Part shown: piece by piece, positions 40,195 through 47,155 of the stretch
Layout: every line of letters starts with the position of its first letter
Position numbering within the stretch: the first letter of the stretch is position 1
Assembly: GCF_003344625.1 (NCBI RefSeq)
Contig: NZ_QPKJ02000003.1
Span: forward strand, 62,001-126,000
Length of the DNA stretch: 64,000 bases
DNA from: Solirubrobacter deserti
GTDB taxonomy: Bacteria; Actinomycetota; Thermoleophilia; Solirubrobacterales; Solirubrobacteraceae
Direction of reading: 5' to 3'
Program-made: the position numbers and the translations under genes
Notes under the pieces: model-generated
The model's database searches: none
What the model was told of the DNA's origin: nothing
The model's input: only the letters and a program-made list of their open reading frames with translations

Positions 40195-41048
40195 AGCTGG
40201 TGCACCGTCCCGTCGTCGGTGATGAACAGCCCGCCGTGCCGGCGCAGCCACTTGGGCGCGTGGTCCGGGCCGCTGAGCAGCGCGGCCTTGGCGAGCGTGT
40301 CGGCCTCGGTGGTCGTGGGCGCGAGCGCGGTGGCGCCGATGACGCCCGTCCAGGCGGGCTCGCGCGTGGAGGGGTCGAGCAGGTGATGGCGTGGTGAGCC
40401 GTCCGGCGCGTGCCACAGGCGCAGGTCGATCCCCGACGTGGCGACGGCCTGGTCGGTGAGCGTGAGGGTCGTGATCGGCTCGTGCGTGAGCGGGTGACGA
40501 ACCTCGACCGGGTAGGTGCCGGAGACGCGCATGTCGCCACCGGCGTCGATTGCCCAGGCGCCGCCGTTGAGCCGCAGAGCGAGCATGTCGACGGCGAGGC
40601 CCTTGCCGATCCCGCCGGTGTCGAGCCGCAGGCCGGGCGGGCGGCGGATCGAGTGGTCGGTGACGACGACGCGCATCCAGTCGCCGCTTCCGCCGGCCGG
40701 TCGCCGTGGCGGCGCTTGCGCGAGCGCGGCTTTCAGCGGCAGCTCGGGGTCGCGCCGTGTGCGGTCGTACCCGTTGGCCTCGAGGGCGGCGGTGAGCGTC
40801 GGGTCGACGAGGCCCTCCGTGAGCTCCGCCGCCATCAGGCCCGCGGAGATCGCGCCGCGCAGGAGGGCGGACGCGTCGACTTCCTCGCGCGGGTCCGCGT
40901 TCAGGCGCGAGAGCTCGCTGTCGGGCCGGAAGCGCGAGAGCGCGCGGTCGAAGTCGGTGAGGAACTCCCGGCACGCGAGCGCCGTCGCCTCGTCGGCGAC
41001 CACGAGCCGGACCGTCGTGCCCATGCAGTCGAAGGAGACGTCGGTCAT
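40191..41048 (-). CDS. apbE: FAD:protein FMN transferase
   Basis: A 285-residue flavin transferase that attaches FMN to a Thr/Ser of a partner protein. FDCMGTTVRLVV, DTGGIGKGLAVDML, AIDAGGDMRVSG, HHLLDPSTREP and EADTLAKAAL are the family motifs. There is no signal peptide, unlike most ApbE lipoproteins. No FMN_bind protein with an SGA(T/S) target is encoded nearby. ATG 41048 overlaps the upstream stop (ATGA). Confidence 0.92.
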   Translation of the reverse strand: MTDVSFDCMGTTVRLVVADEATALACREFLTDFDRALSRFRPDSELSRLNADPREEVDASALLRGAISAGLMAAELTEGLVDPTLTAALEANGYDRTRRDPELPLKAALAQAPPRRPAGGSGDWMRVVVTDHSIRRPPGLRLDTGGIGKGLAVDMLALRLNGGAWAIDAGGDMRVSGTYPVEVRHPLTHEPITTLTLTDQAVATSGIDLRLWHAPDGSPRHHLLDPSTREPAWTGVIGATALAPTTTEADTLAKAALLSGPDHAPKWLRRHGGLFITDDGTVHQL

Positions 41049-41827
41049 GACGAGCGCGTGGTCAGCGGCGCCTGCGGCTGCGGCGCGGGGGCGGCCGGGG
41101 CGGGAGCCGGAGCGGCGGGCGCGGGCGCGGCGGGCGCCGGCGCGGACGTCGCGGGCGCGGACGGCGAGGCGGGCGCGGAGCCGCCGCCGGTCGCGGGCGC
41201 GGACGTGGCGGGCGCGCGGCGCGGCCGGTGCTCGACGATGCGCGTGATGATCACGCGCCGCCGGATGATCTGACGCGGCTGCGGCGTCGCTGCCGCGAGC
41301 TGCACCGGCTCGCCCTTCCCGATCGCCGGGTCCTTGCCCGCCCGCATCTGGAACCCGAGCAGCGCCAGGATCGCGAAGAAGAGCCCGCACGAACCCGCGA
41401 TCACGGGAAACGCCCCGGGCTTCTTGATCGGCGGCCGCGCCGCGCGCGCGGCGGCGGGCCGGGACGAGCCGCCGGAGGGCGGCGGCGTGTCCGCGGCCGC
41501 GGGCGCCGGGTCAGGGGTGGACGCGTCCGGGCGGGCGAGGAGGGCATCTACGCCCGCCCGGGGTGCGTCGACGTCGCCCGTGGCCGGGCGTGCCGTGTCC
41601 GCGCCGGCCGAGGTGGCGCGCGGAGAAGGTTGGGGAGCCGCGGCGGCGGCAGGCCCGGCGGCGGTGGGCGCGGGCGCAGCGGCGGCGGCAGGCCCGGCGG
41701 CGGCGGCCGGCGACGCGGCGTCACGCGCCGTCGGGTCGGGCGTCGGCAACGGCGGCAACTTCGCCGTCGGTGCCTCGCTGCGGTCTGGCGCCGCGGTCGG
41801 GAGGGCGTCCCAGCGGCGGTCAGTCAT
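41045..41827 (-). CDS. Ala/Pro-rich single-pass membrane protein
   Basis: 260 residues. Residues ~1-140 are a disordered Ala/Pro/Thr-rich cytoplasmic stretch beginning MTDRRWDALPTAAPDR, followed by KKPGAF and one helix (PVIAGSCGLFFAILALLGF). The outer part has a basic patch (IIRRRVIITRIVEHRPRR) and an Ala/Pro tail. No enzyme motif or FMN attachment motif is seen. ATG 41827 overlaps the upstream gene by 8 bases. Its place before apbE suggests a scaffold role; inference only. Confidence 0.75.
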   Translation of the reverse strand: MTDRRWDALPTAAPDRSEAPTAKLPPLPTPDPTARDAASPAAAAGPAAAAAPAPTAAGPAAAAAPQPSPRATSAGADTARPATGDVDAPRAGVDALLARPDASTPDPAPAAADTPPPSGGSSRPAAARAARPPIKKPGAFPVIAGSCGLFFAILALLGFQMRAGKDPAIGKGEPVQLAAATPQPRQIIRRRVIITRIVEHRPRRAPATSAPATGGGSAPASPSAPATSAPAPAAPAPAAPAPAPAAPAPQPQAPLTTRSS

Positions 41828-42332
41828 CGTCGTCGCCGCCTCGGCCTCGGCCGCGGCCGTGGCCGGAGTCGTCATCGTCGTCGTCGAAGTCGTCGTCGCC
41901 GCGGAAGTCGTCGTCGGAGTCGCCGCCGCGGCCGCGGCCGCGGCCGTGGCCCGAGTCGTCGTCGTGATCGTCGTCGTCGCGCGACGTCTGGGCCGGAGCC
42001 GGCGCGGGCGCCGGGGCGCGCGGGGCCGGGGCGGCCGTGCGGGCGGGAGCGCTGGCGCGGGCCGGGGCGGGCGCCGAGGAGGAGGCGGTCCTCCCGCCGC
42101 CGCCGGCCGCGCCGCCGCCGGTGTTCGACGAGGAGGCACGCTCGCGGCGGACGACGTGGATCGTGCGGCGAATCGTCTTCGTCTTGACCTCGGGCTTGGG
42201 CGTGGACGACGGGGTGGCGGCGGCAATCGTCGGGCGCGGCGGCGTCGAAGGCAGGGCGAGGGCCGCCACGGCGACGCCGCCCAGCGCCGAGACGAGCGCG
42301 ATGGCGATGACGACTGGGGTGCGGAGGCTCAT
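41820..42332 (-). CDS. Membrane-anchored protein with alternating Asp-rich and RGRGRGG tail (copy 1)
   Basis: 170 residues. MSLRTPVVIAIALVSALGG starts a signal anchor. A Thr/Pro then Ala/Pro linker follows, and the last ~55 residues alternate poly-Asp blocks with two copies of SGHGRGRGRGGD, ending in GGDDDD. It probably lies outside the membrane. It is the first gene of the redox operon. A second protein with the same tail is encoded at 42921-43331. Acidic blocks could bind metal; unproven. Confidence 0.75.
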   Translation of the reverse strand: MSLRTPVVIAIALVSALGGVAVAALALPSTPPRPTIAAATPSSTPKPEVKTKTIRRTIHVVRRERASSSNTGGGAAGGGGRTASSSAPAPARASAPARTAAPAPRAPAPAPAPAQTSRDDDDHDDDSGHGRGRGRGGDSDDDFRGDDDFDDDDDDSGHGRGRGRGGDDDD

Positions 42333-42402
42333 GCCACATACCATCGGGTGCGGCTGCCCAAGCGTCCGGTAGGCGAAGGGAAAGAGTTCGGAAAACCTGT
42401 CT

Positions 42403-42924
42403 ATGTGCACCGTGAAGCGCTGGCTCACCATTGGGCTCGCGGCGCCCGCGGGCTGCGGGGCCGAGAAGGACGCGCAGTTGGTCGTGGCCGAGGAGCCGCG
42501 TGAGCAGCAGTCGGTCGAGGGCTACCAGCAGTTCGTGGAGGTCTTCGAGGACGGCGACGAGGACCCGCGGACCACCGCGCGGATCTCGGACGAGACGAAG
42601 ACCGCCCGCGTCACCGTCACGGAGGATTACCGCGAGAACCCAGGAGCCCCGGTCTACATCGAGGGCGCGCTGCAGTTCGTGGAGCTCCGCTGGCCCGGCA
42701 ACCCGACTCCCGTGGCCATCGCCGAGCTCAGCGCAACGCCGCGCGCGCTCGCGGTCCCGCCCGGCACCTACACCGTCATCAGCTACACACGCCCGTGCAG
42801 CGGCCACTGCCAGCAGTCGCTTGACCCACCGGTCGACCGCTGCCGCAAGGGCCGGGTCCGCGTCGACGGGAACCTCTCGCTCAGCGTCCGCACGACGGTC
42901 GGCGAGAAGTGCGTGATCCGCTAG
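42403..42924 (+). CDS. Putative exported or lipid-anchored protein, unknown function
   Basis: About 173 residues. VKRWLTIGLAAPAGCG looks like a weak lipoprotein signal with Cys in place. The mature part is acidic with a beta-rich C-terminal half and four or more Cys (RPCSGHCQQS, DRCRKG, GEKCVIR), suggesting disulfides. No family recognised. The start may be ATG 42403 or GTG 42412. It is divergent from copy 1 of the RGG-tailed protein and overlaps copy 2 by 4 bases at the 3' ends. Confidence 0.65.
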   Translation: MCTVKRWLTIGLAAPAGCGAEKDAQLVVAEEPREQQSVEGYQQFVEVFEDGDEDPRTTARISDETKTARVTVTEDYRENPGAPVYIEGALQFVELRWPGNPTPVAIAELSATPRALAVPPGTYTVISYTRPCSGHCQQSLDPPVDRCRKGRVRVDGNLSLSVRTTVGEKCVIR

Positions 42925-43331
42925 TCGTCGCCGCCGCGGCCGCGTCCGCGACCACGCCCACGGCCCTGGCCGGAATCGTCGTCGCCGCCGCCTGACCCGG
43001 AGCTGTCATCGCCACCACCGGGCCCGGAGTTGTCGTCGTCCACCGTCGGCACGGGCGTACTGGTCGGCCGCGGCGTGGCGGTGCGCGTGGGCCGCGGCGT
43101 GGCCGTCCGCGTAGGTCGGGGCGTGGCCGTGCGGGTCGGGCGCGGCGACGGGGTCGGGGTCACGGTCGCGGTCGCGGTCGGCGCCAGCCCTTCGCCGGCC
43201 GTCAAGGGCTCCGACGAGAGTCCGACGCTCTGATTGGACAGCGTGCTCGCCGCCGTGGTGAGTGCGGCCGCGACCACGAGCCCGGCCACGGCGGCGACCA
43301 CGACCACGAGCGTTCGGCGCCAGCCGGTCAC
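42921..43331 (-). CDS. Membrane-anchored protein with Asp-rich and RGRGRGG tail (copy 2)
   Basis: 136 residues. One N-terminal helix (TLVVVVAAVAGLVVAAAL) is followed by a Thr/Pro stalk with three 8-residue PRPTRTAT repeats and a tail of Gly/Ser/Asp blocks ending DDDSGQGRGRGRGRGRGGDD. The tail matches copy 1. GTG 43331 has a GCGGAGGA site. It is the last gene of the two-component operon. Confidence 0.75.
   Translation of the reverse strand: MTGWRRTLVVVVAAVAGLVVAAALTTAASTLSNQSVGLSSEPLTAGEGLAPTATATVTPTPSPRPTRTATPRPTRTATPRPTRTATPRPTSTPVPTVDDDNSGPGGGDDSSGSGGGDDDSGQGRGRGRGRGRGGDD
43062..43140. repeat. Three tandem 24-bp repeats in the Thr/Pro stalk
   Basis: Near-identical 24-bp units around 'ggccgcggcgtggc' encode PRPTRTAT three times in frame. 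Such repeats may vary in copy number between strains. Confidence 0.75.
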
Positions 43332-43465
43332 GACCGTCCTCCGCGGGCAGGCCTGGCGAACGGCGCCGCGAGCGCGCAGGCCAGCGCGTGACGCCGCGCG
43401 CGGGCGGGCACAGCGGGCGCAGCGTCGCGGCGCCGGGCCGGAGCGGGACGGGCGTCCGCGCTCAT
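43328..43465 (-). CDS. Candidate 45-residue Arg/Ala-rich protein inside the two-component operon
   Basis: An open frame from ATG 43465 to TGA 43328. The start overlaps the kinase stop (ATGA) and the stop overlaps the next gene's GTG (GTGA), the same coupling as elsewhere in this window. The product starts MSADARPAPARRRDAAPAVP and is Arg/Ala/Pro-rich with one Cys, without known motifs. It may be a real gene or a coupling leader; composition alone cannot decide in such GC-rich DNA. Confidence 0.4.
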   Translation of the reverse strand: MSADARPAPARRRDAAPAVPARARRHALACALAAPFARPARGGRS

Positions 43466-44823
43466 GAGGTCGTCGCCTCCGCAGGGTGTTCCGAGGTCGT
43501 GGCGCCGTCGGCGACCGGAAACGTGATCGTCGCGACAGCGCCGCCTTCCGGCGCGTTGGCGAGCGTCACGGTGCCGTTCCAGCGAGCGGAGAGCTCACGC
43601 GCGATCGCGAGGCCCAGGCCGGTGCCCCGGCGGCGGGACGCGCGGCCGACGGTGCCGCGGTGGAAGCGGTGGAACACGGTCTCCTCCTCGCCCGCGCGCA
43701 GGCCCGGGCCCTCGTCGGTGACGGTGAGCTGCCCCGGCGCCACGGCGACGACGACCATCTGGCCGGCCGGGCCGTAGTCGATCGCGTTCTCGAGCACGGC
43801 GTCGAGCATGCGGTCGAGGTCGCCGGCCGTGCAGCGCACCAGCGAGGGCGAGCCGCGCAGCTCGATGTGGGCGGCCGGGTGGCGCTCGACCGCCCGGGCG
43901 GCGCCCGCGAGCAGCTCGCACACCGCGTCCGGCGCCCGCGCCGCGCCCGCCTCGCTCAACACCAGCAGCTCCGACACCACGTCCGACAGGCGGTCGACCT
44001 CGTCCAGCGCGGCGCTCAGGTCCTCGCGCGAACCGGTCGCCGCCACCTCTTCGAGGCGCAGGCGCAGCCCGGTCAGCGGCGTGCGCAGCTGGTGGGAGGC
44101 GTCGGCCACGAAGTCGCGCTGGGCGTCGACCATCCGCTGCACCCGCGCGGTCATCTCGTTGAACGCCTGCCCGACCTCGCGCTGCTCCAGGGAGCCTTCG
44201 ATCGCCACCCTCGCCGAGAGGTCGCCCTCGCCGGCCCGCCGGGCGGCGACCGCCAGCCGCCGCAGCGGCCGCACGATCGACGCCGCCAATAGCGCCCCCG
44301 CGCCCAGACCGAGCGCCAACACGATCGCGCCGACCAGGACGAGCCCGATCGTCGCGGATCCCACCGCCCGGTCCACGGCGTCGACGCTCTGCGTGATCCG
44401 CACCGCGCCGTCCGGCCGCCCGTCCCGCAGCACCGGCACCGCCGTGGCCAGGATCGGCTCGTCGAGCGTCGAGGACTCGCGCTCGTCCTGGGACGTCGTG
44501 CCGCGCAGCGCCGCACGCACCTCGGGCCGAGACGAGTAGTCCGCGCCCACGCCGCCCGGCGACGAGTCGGCCACCACGACGCCGCGCGCGTCCAGGATCA
44601 GCACCCGCCCGCGCACCTGGCGCGCGGCCGTCACCGCCAGAGCCGCCGGATCGGACGTGTCGCCCGCCGTCGCGGCGACGACCTCGGCCTGTGAGACCGC
44701 CGCCTGCGACACCTCGGCCGAGATCCGGTCGCGCACGGACCGCACCAGCGGCACGAGCATCGACCCGATCGCCAGCACGAGCACGTAGGCCAGCACGAGC
44801 ATCAGCCGCCCCCGCAGCGTCAT
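43462..44823 (-). CDS. Sensor histidine kinase (HisKA/HATPase_c)
   Basis: About 453 residues. TM1 is at ~6-25, an extracytoplasmic sensor to ~140, TM2 at ~148-172, then HAMP, HisKA with phospho-His in DASHQLRTPLTGL, and an ATPase domain with ENAIDYGP, DEGPGL and RRGTGLGLAIA. The ligand is unknown. ATG 44823 overlaps the regulator stop (ATGA); ATG 44829 is also possible. It pairs with the OmpR-type regulator just upstream. Confidence 0.93.
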   Translation of the reverse strand: MTLRGRLMLVLAYVLVLAIGSMLVPLVRSVRDRISAEVSQAAVSQAEVVAATAGDTSDPAALAVTAARQVRGRVLILDARGVVVADSSPGGVGADYSSRPEVRAALRGTTSQDERESSTLDEPILATAVPVLRDGRPDGAVRITQSVDAVDRAVGSATIGLVLVGAIVLALGLGAGALLAASIVRPLRRLAVAARRAGEGDLSARVAIEGSLEQREVGQAFNEMTARVQRMVDAQRDFVADASHQLRTPLTGLRLRLEEVAATGSREDLSAALDEVDRLSDVVSELLVLSEAGAARAPDAVCELLAGAARAVERHPAAHIELRGSPSLVRCTAGDLDRMLDAVLENAIDYGPAGQMVVVAVAPGQLTVTDEGPGLRAGEEETVFHRFHRGTVGRASRRRGTGLGLAIARELSARWNGTVTLANAPEGGAVATITFPVADGATTSEHPAEATTS

Positions 44824-45497
44824 GACCATGCCGACGGACCCTCGAACCGGAACCCGACGCCGCGCACCGTGTGCACCCAGCGCGGATCACCGAGCTTCCC
44901 GCGCAGCCAGCCGACGTGTACGTCCAGCGTCTTCGTCGACCCGAACCAGTTCTCGTCCCACACGCGCGCGATCAGGTCCTCGCGCGTGACGACCTGCCCG
45001 GCGTGCCGGACGAGCTCCGCCAGCAGATCGAACTCCTTGCGGGAGAGCGCCAGCTCCTCGTCGTCCAGGAGCGCACGGCGCGACGCGAGCTCGACGCGCA
45101 GCGGCCCGACGACCACGTCAGACGGCGCCGACGGCTTCACCCGCCGCAGCACGGCGCGCATGCGCGCGATCACCTCCGCCCCGCTGAACGGCTTGACCAC
45201 GTAGTCGTCCGCGCCCAGCTCGAGACCGACCACCCGCTCGAGCTCGGTCCCCCGCGCGGTGAGCATGATGATCGGCACCTCGGACCCGGCACCGCGGATC
45301 TCCCGCGCGAAGTCGCGCCCGTCGCCGTCCGGCAACATCAGGTCGAGCAGCACGAGCTCGAAGCCCGACGGCCACGCCGCCCGCGCCTCTTCCAGCGACC
45401 CCGCGACGACCGGCTCGAACCCCTCCCGCGCGAGCGCGCTCGAAAACGGCCCGGAGATCGAGGGCTCGTCCTCGACGAACAAGACGCGCGGCTTCAC
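44820..45497 (-). CDS. OmpR-family response regulator
   Basis: A 225-residue two-domain regulator. Receiver: LFVEDEPSIS, phospho-Asp in LVLLDLMLPDGDG, Lys in YVVKPFS. The C-terminal winged helix ends DVHVGWLRGKLGDPRWVHTV. GTG 45497 is 7 bases after a TAGAGT box (45505-45510, minus strand), so the mRNA is probably leaderless. An 8-bp palindrome at 45532-45555 lies just upstream of the promoter and could be an autoregulatory site. Confidence 0.95.
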   Translation of the reverse strand: MKPRVLFVEDEPSISGPFSSALAREGFEPVVAGSLEEARAAWPSGFELVLLDLMLPDGDGRDFAREIRGAGSEVPIIMLTARGTELERVVGLELGADDYVVKPFSGAEVIARMRAVLRRVKPSAPSDVVVGPLRVELASRRALLDDEELALSRKEFDLLAELVRHAGQVVTREDLIARVWDENWFGSTKTLDVHVGWLRGKLGDPRWVHTVRGVGFRFEGPSAWS

Positions 45498-45531
45498 AAC
45501 CGCGACTCTAGGTACCCGAAAGGAAAGAAAC

Positions 45532-45555
45532 GGGAAATCCGCGAAGCGATTTCCC
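45532..45555. promoter_or_regulatory. Palindrome upstream of the response-regulator promoter
   Basis: GGGAAATC-CGCGAAGC-GATTTCCC has perfect 8-bp arms. It lies ~20 bases upstream of the TAGAGT -10 box, covering or bordering the -35 region, next to further purine-rich repeats (GGAAAGAAACGGGAAAT). Confidence 0.5.
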
Positions 45556-45567
45556 TGCCACCGAAGC

Positions 45568-45584
45568 AGCCGGCGAAGCCGGCT
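45568..45584 (-). terminator. Hairpin after the FHA-LuxR gene
   Basis: AGCCGGC-GAA-GCCGGCT, perfect 7-bp stem with a stable GAA loop, 15 bases past the stop codon at 45599. It would insulate the regulator promoter from upstream transcription. Confidence 0.55.
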
Positions 45585-45598
45585 CGCAAGGATCGCCG

Positions 45599-46255
45599 CT
45601 ATCGAGGCGGCGAGACCAGGCCGGCCTCGACCGCCTTGCGCACGAGCTCGAAGCGCTTGCGGTACGGCGCCGAAGACTGCAGCTGGAACGCGTCGAACAG
45701 CGCGCGCATGTGCGTCTTCACCGTGTCGATCGAGACCGTCAGCTCCGCCGCGATCTCCTCGTTGGACGCCGGCCCGTCCGCCGGGCGGCACAACGCGCCC
45801 AGCACGCGCAGCTGCGCGGGCGTGAGCACCGGCACCGCGGCCGCCGAGGCGACCTCGGTGAGCTTGGAGTCCTGCCCCGCCTCGGACGGATCGTGGAAGC
45901 GCAGCCGGGTCGCGCCCACGCGGATGACGTCCAGGTGGCGCAGCGTGCGGCGGCCGACGACCCGCTCCTCGTTGACGAACGTGCCGTTGGTGGAGCGCCC
46001 GTCGTCCAGCACGGTCCAGACGCCGTCCAGGCACTCGATCGACGCGTGCGAGCGCGAGACCTGCGCGTCCCACGGCAACGCGAGGCCCGCTGCGGGCGAG
46101 CGCCCGACGGTCAGCTCGCCGTCCAGCGTCACGATCCGCTGCACCCCGTCGCCGTCGCGCAGCTCGACGAACGGCGCCTCCGCCCGCTCGGCGGCCAGCC
46201 GGGCCTGCAGTTCGGCGGGGGACGACGCGTGACGTTCAGGCCAGTCGTGCACCAC
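45599..46255 (-). CDS. FHA-domain protein with C-terminal LuxR-type helix-turn-helix
   Basis: A 218-residue regulator. The FHA domain (~45-120) has GRSPAAGLAL, SRSHASIECLDG and STNGTFVN, so it should bind phosphothreonine. The C-terminal ~60 residues form a LuxR/GerE-like motif (SNEEIAAELTVSIDTVKTHMRALF). This suggests Ser/Thr-kinase-linked transcription control. GTG 46255 follows TAGAGT (46262-46267, minus strand) by 6 bases; GTG 46252 is the alternative. Confidence 0.88.
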   Translation of the reverse strand: MVHDWPERHASSPAELQARLAAERAEAPFVELRDGDGVQRIVTLDGELTVGRSPAAGLALPWDAQVSRSHASIECLDGVWTVLDDGRSTNGTFVNEERVVGRRTLRHLDVIRVGATRLRFHDPSEAGQDSKLTEVASAAAVPVLTPAQLRVLGALCRPADGPASNEEIAAELTVSIDTVKTHMRALFDAFQLQSSAPYRKRFELVRKAVEAGLVSPPR

Positions 46256-46349
46256 GAGTCCACTCTACGCGCTCCGGACCACCAGGGGTGAGAAGGTTCA
46301 CCCCTTGCGCTGATGGAGGCGCACCCTCCCATCGGACAGGGTTCTGGTC

Positions 46350-46733
46350 ATGGCCGCCCCCTCCCTCATCTTCTTCCCCCCGCCGGAGCTCCTGACCCCA
46401 GTCCGCGACTTCGCCGCCGAGGCGGAGCTCGAGCGCGTCCGCGCCGCCGCCACCATCGCCCGCGACCGGATCGCCGAGATCCAGGGCGTGCGCGTCCTCG
46501 GGCCGGAGGTCAAGAGCGACACGAGCAGCGTGCGCCTCGCGATCGACCTGCGCGACACGGGCAAGGACGCGTGGAAGGTGGCCTGCGAGATGGCCGGCCG
46601 CGGCTTCAAGCTCGACACCGCGAGCAACCGCGTGATCGTCGTGCGCCTGGACGCCGAAGACGTCAAGGGCGCGGCGCACCACCGCCTCGCCAGCGCGCTG
46701 CAGCTCGCGCTCTGGACTACGACGGCGGAGTGA
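46350..46733 (+). CDS. Lone domain resembling the C-terminal part of Orn/Lys/Arg decarboxylases
   Basis: A 127-residue soluble protein. The pattern 'TSSVRLAIDLRDTGKDAWKV ... FKLDTASNRVIVVRLDAED' followed by a helix resembles the small domain after the PLP domain in basic amino-acid decarboxylases. No PLP Lys or large domain is present, and the upstream DNA does not encode one. It may be a remnant or a free-standing domain. The family call is from pattern memory. Its end overlaps the MarR gene by 17 bases. Confidence 0.65.
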   Translation: MAAPSLIFFPPPELLTPVRDFAAEAELERVRAAATIARDRIAEIQGVRVLGPEVKSDTSSVRLAIDLRDTGKDAWKVACEMAGRGFKLDTASNRVIVVRLDAEDVKGAAHHRLASALQLALWTTTAE

Positions 46734-47088
46734 GCGTCTGCGCGAGCACCCGGCGGTGCGTGGGCCGCGCCGCCTCGTAACGCTCGCGCCCTTCCGCCGT
46801 CAGGCAGACAGCCACGCCGCGCCGGTCCTCGGGACACATGGCGCGGCTCACGAGCCCGTCCTTCTCGAGCCGCCCGACCGTCCGTGACAGCGCGCTCTGG
46901 CTGAGATGCACCGCAGCGGCCAGCTCCTGCATCCTCGGCCTCTCGCCGCACTCGCACGCCAGCCGGTCGAGCACCTCGAACTCGCTCATGCCGAGCCCGT
47001 GCGCGGCCAGCGCCTCGTCCAGCGCGACCGTGGTCCGCGCATGGCGAGAGAGCAGGTCACGCCACTCGTACGCGAGCTCATCCAACAC
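46717..47088 (-). CDS. MarR-family transcriptional regulator
   Basis: A 123-residue winged-helix protein: LGMSEFEVLDRLACECGE, MQELAAAVHLSQSALSRTVGRL (recognition helix) and the wing with PEDRRGVAVCLTAEGRE. It is divergent from the MFS exporter and probably represses it. GTG 47088 was chosen because TACGAT (47096-47101) lies exactly 7 bases upstream on the minus strand; longer readings extend into the operator region. Confidence 0.9.
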   Translation of the reverse strand: MLDELAYEWRDLLSRHARTTVALDEALAAHGLGMSEFEVLDRLACECGERPRMQELAAAVHLSQSALSRTVGRLEKDGLVSRAMCPEDRRGVAVCLTAEGRERYEAARPTHRRVLAQTLTPPS

Positions 47089-47121
47089 GCCGTCAATCGT
47101 ACCGCGCACATATGTTGCAGA

Positions 47122-47148
47122 TGCATTAGATGCACATGCATGTATGCT
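47122..47148. promoter_or_regulatory. AT-rich paired palindromes between MarR and MFS genes
   Basis: TGCAT-TAG-ATGCA (47122-47134) and ACATGCATGT (47134-47143) abut each other. The second overlaps the TATGCT -10 box (47143-47148) of the MFS gene. This is the expected layout for MarR repression. Confidence 0.65.
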
Positions 47149-47155
47149 GCCGGAC

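Noticed and set aside
46838..47143. N-terminal extension of the MFS gene through the MarR gene
   Set aside because: It is antisense to marR. Promoter, operator and TATGCT spacing place the start at 47156.
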